In this document: one piece after another, positions 7,217 through 15,988 of the stretch | Layout: the number at the start of each line of letters is the position of its first letter | Position numbering within the stretch: the stretch's first letter is position 1 | Source: Alphaproteobacteria bacterium | GTDB lineage: Bacteria; Myxococcota_A; UBA796; CAJQPC01 | Reading direction: 5' to 3' | Length of the DNA: 64,000 nt | NCBI GenBank assembly: GCA_020632795.1 | Contig: JACKEV010000023.1 | Coordinates: 11,752 to 75,751, forward strand | Position numbers and translations under genes: made by a program | Notes under the pieces: model-generated | Told to the model about the DNA's origin: nothing | The model's input: the letters and a program-made list of their open reading frames with translations, nothing else | Database searches by the model: none

Positions 7217-9724
7217 ATGTCCGACCCGACCATCGCCGCGAGCCTGATCCCGATCAACATCGAAGACGAGATGCGGACGTCCTACCTGGACTATTCCATG
7301 TCCGTCATCATCGGCCGCGCCCTGCCAGACGTGCGCGACGGCCTCAAGCCGGTCCACCGCCGCATCCTCTACGCGATGTACGACGAGGGCCTGCTCGCCA
7401 GCCGCAAGTACAGCAAGTGCGCGGGCGTGGTCGGCGAGGTGCTCAAGAAGTACCACCCCCACGGCGACAGCGCGGTCTACGACGCCCTGGTCCGCATGGC
7501 CCAGCCCTGGAACATGCGGTACCCGCTGGTCGACGGCCAGGGCAACTTCGGCTCCCCCGACGGCGACTCCGCAGCGGCCTACCGCTACACCGAGTCCCGC
7601 ATGATGAAGCTCGCGCAGGAGCTGCTCGCGGACATCGAGAAGGAGACCGTCAACTTCACCCCCAACTTCGACGGCGTACACCTTGAGCCCGAGGTGCTGC
7701 CCGCCCGCTTCCCCAACCTGCTGGTCAACGGCTCCGAGGGCATCGCGGTGGGCATGGCCACCAAGATCCCACCCCACAACCTCGCCGAGGTCATCAACGC
7801 CACCGTCGCCCTGATCGACGACCCCGAGCTGACCAGCGAGCAGCTCATGGCCGAGCACGTCCCGGGGCCCGACTTCCCCACCGGGGCGCTCATCTACGGC
7901 CGCGCCGGCATCCACGACGCCTACACCACCGGCCGGGGCCGGGTCATCATCCGCGCCCGCACCCACTTCGAGGACATCAGCGCCGAGCGCCAGGCCATCA
8001 TCATCGACGAGCTGCCCTTCCAGGTGGGCGCCAACCGCATCATGGAGCAGATCGCCGGCCTGGTGCGGGACAAGCGCATCGAGGGCATCGCCGCGATCCG
8101 CGACGAGTCCGACCGCACCGGCCGCCGGGTGGTCATCGAGCTCAAGCGCGACGCCTACGGCGAGGTCGTGCTCAACAAGCTGTTCAAGCACACCGACCTC
8201 CAGGCCACCTTCGGCGTGATCCTGCTGGCCATCGTCAACGGCCAGCCCCAGGTGCTGACCCTGCGCGAGATGCTCGCCCAGTACATCTCCCACCGCCGCG
8301 ACGTCATCACCCGGCGCTGCCGCTACGAGCTGCGCAAGGCCCGCGAGCGCGCGCACCTGGTGGAGGGCTTCCTCAAGGCCCTCGACCTCATCGACGAGAT
8401 CATCGCCCTCATCCGCGCCTCCCGCACCACCGACGAGGCCCGCGAGGGCCTGATCTCCCGGTTCGAGTTCTCCGAGATCCAGGCCCGCGCCATCCTGGAG
8501 ATGCAGCTCCGCCGCCTCACCGGCCTGGAGCGCGAGAAGCTGGAGGAGGAGTACGCCGAGCTGCTCGCCACCATCGAGCGCCTGGAGGCCATCCTGGCCT
8601 CGGACGCGCTCCTGATGCAGGTGGTCAAGGACGAGCTGATCGAGGTGCGCGACGCCTTCACCGACCCCCGGCGCACCGAGATCGTCGACGCGGTGGGCGA
8701 GCTGAACATCCTCGACCTCATCGCCGAGGAGGAGCAGGTCGTGACCATGTCGGTCAACGGCTACATCAAGCGCTCCTCCCTCGACCTCTACCAGGAGCAG
8801 CGCCGCGGCGGCATGGGCCGCAAGGGCATGCGCACCCGCGACGAGGACTCGGTGCGCGAGATCTTCATCGCGAACACCCACAGCTTCCTGCTGGTCTTCA
8901 CCACCCAGGGCCTGGTCTACCGCCTGCCCGTCTACGCCATCCCCGAGGCCGGCCGCGACGCCAAGGGCAAGCCCATCGTCAACCTCGTCCAGCTCGAGCC
9001 CGACGAGGAGGTCGCCGCCGTCCTGAGCATCCGCGAGTTCGGCGAGGAGGACGACCTGCTGTTCTGCTCCCGGCGGGGCCTGGTCAAGCGCACCCCCCTG
9101 TCCGACTACAAGAACCTCCGCAACGTGGGCCTGCGCGCCTACGACTGCGCCGAGGACGACTCCCTGTTCACCGTGGTGCTGCGCGGCGACGAAGAGGAGG
9201 TCATGATCGCCACCCGCGACGGCATGTCCATCCGCTTCCCCGTCGAGGAGGTGCGCCACATGGGCCGCGTCGCCCGGGGCGTGAAGGGCATCCAGCTCCA
9301 GGACGACGATGAGATCGTCTCGACGGAGGTCATCGCCAACGACCCCTCCCTCGAGGTGCTCGCGGTCACCGAGAACGGCTACGGCAAGCGCACCGCGCTG
9401 GACGAGTACCGGGTCCAGGGTCGGGGCGGCCAGGGCATCATCAACATCAAGACCGACGAGCGCAACGGCCACGTCGCCGGCACCCTGCAGGTCCACGACG
9501 ACGACAAGGTCATGCTGATCACCGACACCGGCCGGGTCATCAAGATCGCGGTGGCCGAGATCCGCTCCCAGGGCCGGAACACCATGGGCGTCACCCTGAT
9601 GCGCGTCGGCGACGACGAGCGCATCGTCTCGGTCACCCGGGTGGTCGAGGAGGACGAGGACGACGAGGACGACGAGGTCGTCGGGCATGACGACGCCTTC
9701 GAGGACGGCGACGGCGAGGAGTAG
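7217..9724 (+). CDS. gyrA: DNA gyrase subunit A
   Basis: The 835-residue protein matches GyrA end to end. The breakage-reunion domain starts IEDEMRTSYLDYSMSVIIGR and contains the quinolone-resistance region HGDSAVYD (Ser85 and Asp89, the sensitive-type residues), with the catalytic Tyr124 in AYRYTESRM. A coiled-coil section (about 370-500) is followed by the six-bladed C-terminal wrapping domain. The GyrA-box reads QRRGGMG rather than the usual QRRGGKG, and the protein ends in a strongly acidic tail (EEDEDDEDDE). With GyrB it forms the A2B2 enzyme that introduces negative supercoils using ATP. GGAG at 7201-7206 lies upstream of ATG 7217. No gyrB is in the window. Confidence 0.97.
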   Translation: MSDPTIAASLIPINIEDEMRTSYLDYSMSVIIGRALPDVRDGLKPVHRRILYAMYDEGLLASRKYSKCAGVVGEVLKKYHPHGDSAVYDALVRMAQPWNMRYPLVDGQGNFGSPDGDSAAAYRYTESRMMKLAQELLADIEKETVNFTPNFDGVHLEPEVLPARFPNLLVNGSEGIAVGMATKIPPHNLAEVINATVALIDDPELTSEQLMAEHVPGPDFPTGALIYGRAGIHDAYTTGRGRVIIRARTHFEDISAERQAIIIDELPFQVGANRIMEQIAGLVRDKRIEGIAAIRDESDRTGRRVVIELKRDAYGEVVLNKLFKHTDLQATFGVILLAIVNGQPQVLTLREMLAQYISHRRDVITRRCRYELRKARERAHLVEGFLKALDLIDEIIALIRASRTTDEAREGLISRFEFSEIQARAILEMQLRRLTGLEREKLEEEYAELLATIERLEAILASDALLMQVVKDELIEVRDAFTDPRRTEIVDAVGELNILDLIAEEEQVVTMSVNGYIKRSSLDLYQEQRRGGMGRKGMRTRDEDSVREIFIANTHSFLLVFTTQGLVYRLPVYAIPEAGRDAKGKPIVNLVQLEPDEEVAAVLSIREFGEEDDLLFCSRRGLVKRTPLSDYKNLRNVGLRAYDCAEDDSLFTVVLRGDEEEVMIATRDGMSIRFPVEEVRHMGRVARGVKGIQLQDDDEIVSTEVIANDPSLEVLAVTENGYGKRTALDEYRVQGRGGQGIINIKTDERNGHVAGTLQVHDDDKVMLITDTGRVIKIAVAEIRSQGRNTMGVTLMRVGDDERIVSVTRVVEEDEDDEDDEVVGHDDAFEDGDGEE

Positions 9725-9802
9725 GGGCGCGCGCCGGGTGGGCGCCGGTGACCGCTTCGGGTTATCCTCCGGGGGTACCTGGGTAGCATCACGCGAGGAA
9801 TC

Positions 9803-10600
9803 GTGCGCTCGGCCATCGCGCTCCTTGGCCTGCGGTCCATCGTGGCCGCTACGCTCACCCTGATCGGCGTCCCCACCCTGGTGGCGCTGGGCGTCCTCGG
9901 CCCCTGGAGCCCCTGGGCCCTGGAGCGCGCCGACCGCACGGCCCGCAGCGGCGCGGTGGATGAGGCCCTGGTCGCCTACCAGCAGATCGCCCGCTACAGC
10001 CCCTGGGACGCCGATTGCGCCGACGCCCTGCTGCGCGCGGCGGTGCTCGCCGAGGCCGACAACCGCCCCCAGCGGGCCAACGCCCTGCTGCGCCGCTTCC
10101 AGGAGCGCTGGCCCGACCACCCCCGCGCCGCCGAGGCCATGGCCCGCCGGGGCCGCGTGGTCGCCACCGCCCTACGGGACCCCACCCGGGGCGCGCGCCT
10201 GCTGCGTGACGCTGCCGACCTTGACCCGCACCACCCCGACGTCGTCGCCTGGCGCCTGGAGGCCGCGCTGCACGCCGAGGCGGCGGGCGCTGAGCGCCTC
10301 GCCTGGCTCGATCTGGAGCAGATCGCCCGCGAGCACCCCGACGACGCCCCCCGCGCCTGGCTGGCCATGGCCCGCATGCGCCTGGCCGGCGGGGACCCCT
10401 CGGGCGCCCAGGTCCTCTACCAGCGGGTGCTGGACACGGGCACGGTGACCGAAGCCGACGAGACCCTCGCCCGGCTGGGCCTGTCCATCTGCCTGGAGGA
10501 CCTCGGCGACGCTGAGGGCGCTGCGGCGGTGGCCGAGGCGGGCGCTTTGGACGTACGAAGAGATCGCGTGTTGCACCGCCACGAGGCCCGAAGCCGATGA
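9803..10600 (+). CDS. Membrane-anchored TPR-repeat protein
   Basis: 265 residues from GTG 9803, preceded by GAGGA. Residues about 10-35 form one membrane segment (IVAATLTLIGVPTLVALGVLG); the rest is a stack of TPR helices (DEALVAYQQIARYSPWDADC, RANALLRRFQERWPDHPRAAEA, GAQVLYQRVLD). It probably exposes a helical scaffold on the membrane surface. Its stop overlaps the next gene's ATG by four bases, so it is co-translated with the nuclease lipoprotein. No specific partner is evident. Confidence 0.75.
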   Translation: MRSAIALLGLRSIVAATLTLIGVPTLVALGVLGPWSPWALERADRTARSGAVDEALVAYQQIARYSPWDADCADALLRAAVLAEADNRPQRANALLRRFQERWPDHPRAAEAMARRGRVVATALRDPTRGARLLRDAADLDPHHPDVVAWRLEAALHAEAAGAERLAWLDLEQIAREHPDDAPRAWLAMARMRLAGGDPSGAQVLYQRVLDTGTVTEADETLARLGLSICLEDLGDAEGAAAVAEAGALDVRRDRVLHRHEARSR

Positions 10601-11190
10601 GCCTGATCCTTGCCTTTGTCCTCGCGTGCACAGGCAAGGATGACTCCCCGGGCGTCTCTTTCCCCGATGACACCGACGTCACGGACGACACGGGCGAGAT
10701 CGACCCGGACGCGGCGGTGCGGGCCATCGACCCCTCCACCCTGCCCGCCGGGGCCAACCCCTGCGACACGCCCCGCCTGGTGCGGGTGACCTGGGTGGTG
10801 GACGGCGACACCGCGGACGTGGTCCCCGACGGCGGCGGCCCCGAGGAGCGCCTGCGCTTCATCGGCCTCAACGCCCCCGAGCTGGCCTACGGCGGCAACG
10901 AGGGCGACTGCTACGGCGAGGAGGCCAGCCTCTTCGTGCGCGAGCTGATCAAGGACCGCCTGATCTGGTTGACCTTCGACGGCAACTGCACCGACCGCTA
11001 CGACCGCACCCTCGCCTACCTGCACCTCGACGCGCGGGAGGAGGGCTTCGTCAACCGCTACATCGTGCGCAGCGGCTACGCCTTCGCCTACCCCTTCGAC
11101 GAGACGGACACCTTCGAGGCCGAGTTCGACGCCGACGAGACCTTCGCGCGGGAGGCCGGCCTGGCCATGTGGGGCGCCTGCGACCTCTGA
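10597..11190 (+). CDS. Secreted thermonuclease-like (SNase) lipoprotein
   Basis: 197 residues. Lipobox FVLAC places lipidated Cys11 after a short signal peptide, followed by a linker rich in Asp and Thr (DDTDVTDDTGE). The staphylococcal nuclease OB-fold follows: VVDGDTADV, RFIGLNAPE (catalytic Arg and substrate-binding Asp/Glu region), and DRYDRTLAYLH. SNase proteins hydrolyse DNA and RNA using Ca2+; this one should sit on the outside of the inner or outer membrane. It is translationally coupled (ATGA) to the TPR gene and convergent with the penicillin acylase gene. Confidence 0.87.
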   Translation: MSLILAFVLACTGKDDSPGVSFPDDTDVTDDTGEIDPDAAVRAIDPSTLPAGANPCDTPRLVRVTWVVDGDTADVVPDGGGPEERLRFIGLNAPELAYGGNEGDCYGEEASLFVRELIKDRLIWLTFDGNCTDRYDRTLAYLHLDAREEGFVNRYIVRSGYAFAYPFDETDTFEAEFDADETFAREAGLAMWGACDL

Positions 11191-11200
11191 GCCCGGCGGC

Positions 11201-13630
11201 CTAAGGCTTGGGCGGGGTCAGCACCAGGGCGCTGCGGGCGAAGCGCTCGACCTGCTCGTTGGTGTAGTAGAGGTCGTTGCGGTCGCCCCGCGCCCAGGTC
11301 CGGAGCTGGTCCTGGTAGTGGCGGCTGGCGGGCTGCCCGGAGTTGCCGGGGGGCAGCACATAGGTCGACGCGCTGAGGTCCGACAGGGGCATGATGAGCC
11401 GGAACGACGAGATGTGGTCGGTCTGCCAGCCCTCGACCCAGCTCGACCCCCCGACGGCGACGGTGTTGTCGGAGCCCGCGCCAGCCACGGTGCCCGCGTT
11501 GAGCATGGAGAGCTGGGAGACCTCAGCGGCGAAGGGGTGGTCGAACGCGACCGCGTGCACGTCACCCCACTCCCACAAGCTGGTGTCCTCGCCGTAGGTG
11601 GCCACCAGGCTGTCCCAGGTGTTGAGGAGCGCCTTGCGGATGGCCATGTCGGGGTCTTCGGTGAACCGCTCCAGCCCGCCGTCGACGTCCAGCACGGTCT
11701 GCCCGGCGGGCGCGACGGCCAGGTACATCTCGACGCCGTCCTCGCCCAGCTCGTCGGTGAGGAGCTGCCGGATGAGCTGCTCCTGGAACTCCCCCCAGAT
11801 CAGGGGCGCGATGGACTCGGCGTCGGTCTGGTAGTCCCAGTCCGCCAGGGTGTCGCGCACCCACTTCGCCCCGACGCTGTTGGGGTCGGAGACGTTGATG
11901 AGGCGGGCCAGGTTGGCCTTGGCCTGGGGGTCGTGGCGGTCGAGCTGGATCTCCGCGATGGTGTCGACGGTGTGGGTCGGGGTCTCGGACAGCAGGGCCT
12001 CGATGCGGTGCTGGCGCCAGGGCAGCTCGTACTGGGCGGCCATGACCGCCCCCAGGGGGGAGGGCGCGCCGTCGATCACCGGCAGGCTGTTGGCGGACGC
12101 GATGAAGCCGGCCTCGGGGGCCTGGATCCGGACGCGCTCGGCGGCGAAGCCGGTCCAGCCCGGGGCCACCAGCTCGACCGGCGGCGGCGGGGGGGGCTCC
12201 TCCGCGGCGGGCTTCTTCTTCTTGCTGCCCTTGGGCTCCTCCTCGGGGACGGGCGCGGGCCGCGCGTCCGAGGCGATGTAGGGCACCCGGCCGGTGTGGC
12301 CCTCGCGCACGGGGTGCTGGCCGGTGATGGTCCAGCCGAAGTCGCCGGTGGTGTCGGCCAGAAGGAGGTTCAGGGAGACGATCATCGAGGTGTCGGAGAG
12401 GGGCAGGGCCTCCTCCACCGAGCCGGCGCGGGCCAGGGCGCGCAGCACGTCCGCGCTGCGGTCGACGGTCTCCATGGCATGCCAGCGCAGCACCAGCAGG
12501 TGCTTGCCATCCAGCTCGGTGAGGACCGGCCCGAGCTTCGTCCAGTTCACGGTCTCGGTGCGGCTGCCCTCGTCCTTGACCTCGACGGTGACGCTGCGGG
12601 CCTCCAGGGTCTCGTCGACCCCGTTGAGCCGGTAGCCCTGCTCGCCGACCCGCTCGACCACCGCGAGGTCCATGTAGTCGGCGCCCACGTTGGTGACGCC
12701 CCAGGCCAGGCTGTCGTTGTGCCCCGCCACCACCCCGGGCAGGCCGGGCACGGTGAAGCCGGCGGCGTGCACGCCCCCGCCCGAGACGTCCGCCACGTAC
12801 CACGGGCTGGGCACCAGCAGGTGGAGGTGCACGTCGTTGGCCAGGATGGGCTTGCCGTCGGCGCTGCGCTCGGGGCCGACGACCCAGGCGTTGGAGGCCT
12901 GGGGGCTGTGGTAGATGGTGAGGGTCTCGAAGAACGCCTTGGCGGGGCCGGTCAGCTCGCCGGCCTGGGTGGTGCGCAGCCGGCCCCAGTCGGCCTCCAC
13001 AGGGGTGGCCTGGGGGTGGGGGCCGAACAGGGCGTCGACGTCGGCGCGGTCCAGGCGATCGCGCAGCTGGTAGGCGACCAGCTCCTGGGGGGCGTTGGTC
13101 GAGAGGGTCAACGAGAACAGGTAGATGGACGCCATCGTGTCGAGGGGGGTCCACTCGGTCCAGCGGTCCTGCTTGAGCAGGCGGTGCTCGATGGAGAGGC
13201 CCTTGAGGCTGTCGGCGCCGGCGTTGACCCCGGCGGTGTAGGCCGCGATGACGAACCGGGTCTCCGGCTCCAGGGCCTTGAGGGACGCCTCGGCCTGCGC
13301 GCGCAGCCCCAGGCCCGCCATGAAGGTGTCCAGGTCGGCGGTCTTGGGGCCGATGTAGGCGGACAGCTCGCCGTAGGCCAGGCGCCGGGTGGCGTCGAGC
13401 TGGAAGAGGCGGTCCTGGGCGTGGGCGTAGCCCAGGGCGAAGGCGGCGTCGGCCTCGGAGGCCGCGCGGATGTGGGGCACGCCGCGCTCGTCCCGGTGGA
13501 CGACGACCTCGCCGGCCAGGCCTTCGGCCTCGGCTTCGCCAGCGAGCTGGGGGAGGCTGCGGCCCTGGGTCATCAGGGTGGTGAGCGCGCAGCCGGACAG
13601 GACCAGGGACAGGAGGATGGCGGTTCTCAT
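11201..13630 (-). CDS. Penicillin acylase (Ntn-hydrolase) family lipoprotein
   Basis: ATG 13630 gives 809 residues starting MRTAILLSLVLSGC, a lipoprotein signal with Cys14; a longer frame back to 13675 lacks a signal at its start. The alpha region (HRDERGVPHIRA, GYAHAQDRLFQLDATRRLAYGELS) is typical of PF01804. The autoproteolytic nucleophile is Ser246 in ASNAWVVG, preceding the beta chain (ILANDVHLHLLVPSPWY, PGLPGVVAGHNDSLAWGVTN). Members hydrolyse side-chain amides of beta-lactams, acyl-homoserine lactones or other N-acyl substrates; the natural substrate here is unknown. A Pro/Lys-rich insertion (KGSKKKKPAAEEPPPPPP) at about residue 480 is unusual for the family and probably a surface loop. 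Confidence 0.92.
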   Translation of the reverse strand: MRTAILLSLVLSGCALTTLMTQGRSLPQLAGEAEAEGLAGEVVVHRDERGVPHIRAASEADAAFALGYAHAQDRLFQLDATRRLAYGELSAYIGPKTADLDTFMAGLGLRAQAEASLKALEPETRFVIAAYTAGVNAGADSLKGLSIEHRLLKQDRWTEWTPLDTMASIYLFSLTLSTNAPQELVAYQLRDRLDRADVDALFGPHPQATPVEADWGRLRTTQAGELTGPAKAFFETLTIYHSPQASNAWVVGPERSADGKPILANDVHLHLLVPSPWYVADVSGGGVHAAGFTVPGLPGVVAGHNDSLAWGVTNVGADYMDLAVVERVGEQGYRLNGVDETLEARSVTVEVKDEGSRTETVNWTKLGPVLTELDGKHLLVLRWHAMETVDRSADVLRALARAGSVEEALPLSDTSMIVSLNLLLADTTGDFGWTITGQHPVREGHTGRVPYIASDARPAPVPEEEPKGSKKKKPAAEEPPPPPPVELVAPGWTGFAAERVRIQAPEAGFIASANSLPVIDGAPSPLGAVMAAQYELPWRQHRIEALLSETPTHTVDTIAEIQLDRHDPQAKANLARLINVSDPNSVGAKWVRDTLADWDYQTDAESIAPLIWGEFQEQLIRQLLTDELGEDGVEMYLAVAPAGQTVLDVDGGLERFTEDPDMAIRKALLNTWDSLVATYGEDTSLWEWGDVHAVAFDHPFAAEVSQLSMLNAGTVAGAGSDNTVAVGGSSWVEGWQTDHISSFRLIMPLSDLSASTYVLPPGNSGQPASRHYQDQLRTWARGDRNDLYYTNEQVERFARSALVLTPPKP

Positions 13631-13707
13631 GCGCGGCAGATTAACGCGGATCGGCCCGCCCTCGCCCGTGGTCATGTAGGATCCCCCCTTGGCCCTGGAG
13701 GTCCGTC

Positions 13708-15573
13708 GTGCGTGCGCTGAAGATCGCCCTGGATGGAGTGACGCGGGGGGTCCTGTCTGCGCTGGCCATGTGCATCTCTGAGGCCGGGGGCATGATCTTC
13801 ATCTGGAACGTCTCCCGGGGGTTCCCGCTCTCGATGGAGGCCTACCGGTGGGGCAGTGCCCAGGAGGTGGTGCTGGGGGCGATCCTGGGGCTTGTGTTGT
13901 CCCCTGCCCTCTTGGCGCCGCGGGGGCGTGCGCTGCACGCGCTCGGGCTGATCGTCGTCTGGGTGGGCCTGGCTTGGGTGTTCCCGCCCGTCGAGAGCAG
14001 CATGGTCTTGAGCCTCGCCCCCGCGGTCGGCGGCAGCATGCTGTACCTGGGGGGGCTCGGGCTCGCGACGCGCTGGCCTCGAGCCTCGGTCGGGCTCGGG
14101 GCGACCACTCTGGCGCTGGTGCTGACCCTGCCCGAGTTCTTCCTGGGCGGCGCGCGCTCGGTGGAGGCCACCCGGCCCGATGCTGTGGCCGAGGGCCCCG
14201 ACGTGGTGCTGGTCGTGATGGACACCGTCCGGGCCTCCAGCGTGTCGGCGTACGGCTACCCGGTCGAGACCACGCCCCACTTCGATCGGCTGGCGGCCGA
14301 GGGGGCCTTGTTCAAGCGGGCGGTGGCCCCGTCCACCTGGTCGCTGCCCTCGCATGCCTCCTTCTTCACCGGCCACTTCACCTCGGCGCACGGCGGCCAC
14401 TCGGAGACCGGCACCCTGGACGAGGCCCTGCCCACCCTCGCCGATGTGTTCGCCGAGGCCGGCTACGAGACCGCGCTGTTCAGCGCGAACCCCCACCTCT
14501 CCGACGCCTTCGGGCTCGCCCGGGGCTACCGCTTCGAGGACCAGGCCTGGCGGGGGGACAGGACCATCGCCCATGTGTTCACGGCCCACCGGCTCCTCGC
14601 GGTGATGGGGTACGGGGAGGACGACAAGGGCGGGGGCCGGGTCGCGGGCAACTTCGAGCGCTGGGTGGCCAGGCGCCCGGCCGACGCGCCGCCGGCCTTC
14701 GTCACCCTCAACTTCCTGGAGGCCCACGCCCCCTACGAGAAGGTCCCCGAGCCCTTCCTGTCCCGGTTCACCGACCGGCCCCACGCCGAGCTGGCGGACG
14801 TCAGCAACCTGGCGATGGCCGACATCTTCAACGCCAGCCTCACCCCGGAGGACGTCGAGCGGATGCGCGTGCCGATGGGTGAGATGTACCACGCCAGCGT
14901 GGCCTACACCGACCACCTGCTCTCCCGGGTCGTCGACGCCCTGCGGGCCCGGGGCTCCCTCGACGACACCGTGCTCATCGTGTTGGCGGACCACGGCGAG
15001 CTGTTGGGCGAGCACAACCGCTTCGGCCACGGCCGCCCCCTCTACGAGCCCGATCTGTGGGTCCCCCTGATGATCCGCTACCCGGCCGCGGTGCCCGCCG
15101 GGGTCGCGGTGGACCAGCCGGTGTCGACGGTGGGGGTGATGGCGACCGCGCTGGCGCTGGCCGGGCTGGACGCCCCGCCGGTGCAGGTGGGCTCGCTGCT
15201 CCCCGCGCTCCGGGGGGAGCCCGCCGGCCAGCCGCTCATCGTGGAGCGCTACCGGATGGAGCGCGGCGCCCCCACGCAGGACCCGATGTCGATGCCCGAC
15301 CAGCGCTATCGGGTCTACTACAGCGGGCCCTGGAAGCTGGTGACGTGGACCGGCGGCCCGCCGATGCTCTTCGACCTCGCGGCGGACCCCACCGAGGACC
15401 ACGACCTCGCCGACCAGGACCCCGCGCAGCGCGCCGCCCTTGAGGCCGAGCTGGACGGCTGGGCGACGCGCCTGGGCCTGCCGCCCCTGGACGCGGCGGC
15501 CGTGGAGGGCGAGGGCCCGAAGATGGATGAGGAGACGCGGGATCGGCTGGAGGCGTTGGGGTACGTCGAGTGA
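13708..15573 (+). CDS. Membrane sulfatase-like hydrolase (alkaline phosphatase superfamily)
   Basis: 621 residues from GTG 13708 with GGAGG at 13697-13701. Residues 1-155 hold four to five membrane segments. The sulfatase-type domain starts at about 168 (DVVLVVMDTVRASSVSAYGY), and the nucleophile region is TWSLPSHASFFTG with Ser212. The arginine of the sulfatase CxPxR/SxPxR motif is His, so formylglycine formation is doubtful; it may act as a phosphotransferase or phosphodiesterase on membrane glycans. Metal ligands appear as VLADHGELLGEH and NFLEAHAPY. It ends with the usual LFDLAADPTEDHDLA. Its stop overlaps the next gene by GTGA. Confidence 0.85.
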   Translation: MRALKIALDGVTRGVLSALAMCISEAGGMIFIWNVSRGFPLSMEAYRWGSAQEVVLGAILGLVLSPALLAPRGRALHALGLIVVWVGLAWVFPPVESSMVLSLAPAVGGSMLYLGGLGLATRWPRASVGLGATTLALVLTLPEFFLGGARSVEATRPDAVAEGPDVVLVVMDTVRASSVSAYGYPVETTPHFDRLAAEGALFKRAVAPSTWSLPSHASFFTGHFTSAHGGHSETGTLDEALPTLADVFAEAGYETALFSANPHLSDAFGLARGYRFEDQAWRGDRTIAHVFTAHRLLAVMGYGEDDKGGGRVAGNFERWVARRPADAPPAFVTLNFLEAHAPYEKVPEPFLSRFTDRPHAELADVSNLAMADIFNASLTPEDVERMRVPMGEMYHASVAYTDHLLSRVVDALRARGSLDDTVLIVLADHGELLGEHNRFGHGRPLYEPDLWVPLMIRYPAAVPAGVAVDQPVSTVGVMATALALAGLDAPPVQVGSLLPALRGEPAGQPLIVERYRMERGAPTQDPMSMPDQRYRVYYSGPWKLVTWTGGPPMLFDLAADPTEDHDLADQDPAQRAALEAELDGWATRLGLPPLDAAAVEGEGPKMDEETRDRLEALGYVE

Positions 15574-15956
15574 CGCCTCCCCATGACGACACCCCCGCTC
15601 GCCGCGTCGCCGCCGTCGCCGGCCCGACCCTGCTCGCGGTGACCAGCTCCGAGACCCTGAACCTCGGCATCTGGGCCCAGGGTCAGCCGACGCTGACCTA
15701 CCTCAACGGCATGCTGCTCTTCGTCGCGGGCCTGATCGTCCTGCGCACCTGGCACCGGTGGACCCGGACCTGGGCGGTGGCCGTCACGATCACCGGCTGG
15801 CTGGCGCTGCTCGCCGGGCTGGCGCGCATGTTCTTCCCCGCCGCGCCCCAAGGGGGCGAGAACGCCGCCACCTACGCGTTCATCGGGCTCCTGTTCTCCC
15901 TGGGGCTGTGGCTGACGGTCCACGGGTACCGGCGGGGTGACGCGGAGGGGGCGTAG
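15570..15956 (+). CDS. Small multi-pass membrane protein
   Basis: 128 residues from GTG 15570, overlapping the sulfatase-like gene by four bases. Four hydrophobic stretches can be seen (LLAVTSSETLNLGIW region, LNGMLLFVAGLIVL, WAVAVTITGWLALLAGLA, FIGLLFSLGLWLTVHGY), separated by short loops with RTWHRWTR facing the cytoplasm. The family is not recognised. Co-translation suggests it assists or is modified with the membrane hydrolase. Confidence 0.7.
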   Translation: MTPPHDDTPARRVAAVAGPTLLAVTSSETLNLGIWAQGQPTLTYLNGMLLFVAGLIVLRTWHRWTRTWAVAVTITGWLALLAGLARMFFPAAPQGGENAATYAFIGLLFSLGLWLTVHGYRRGDAEGA

Positions 15957-15988
15957 GCTATCCTGGTCGCCTCAAGCCCAGGGCCCGC

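Noticed and set aside
7103..10120. A 1,005-codon open frame antisense to gyrA
   Set aside because: Composition is Val/Asp/Gly/His-biased and shadows the unmistakable GyrA frame; no start signals or motifs.
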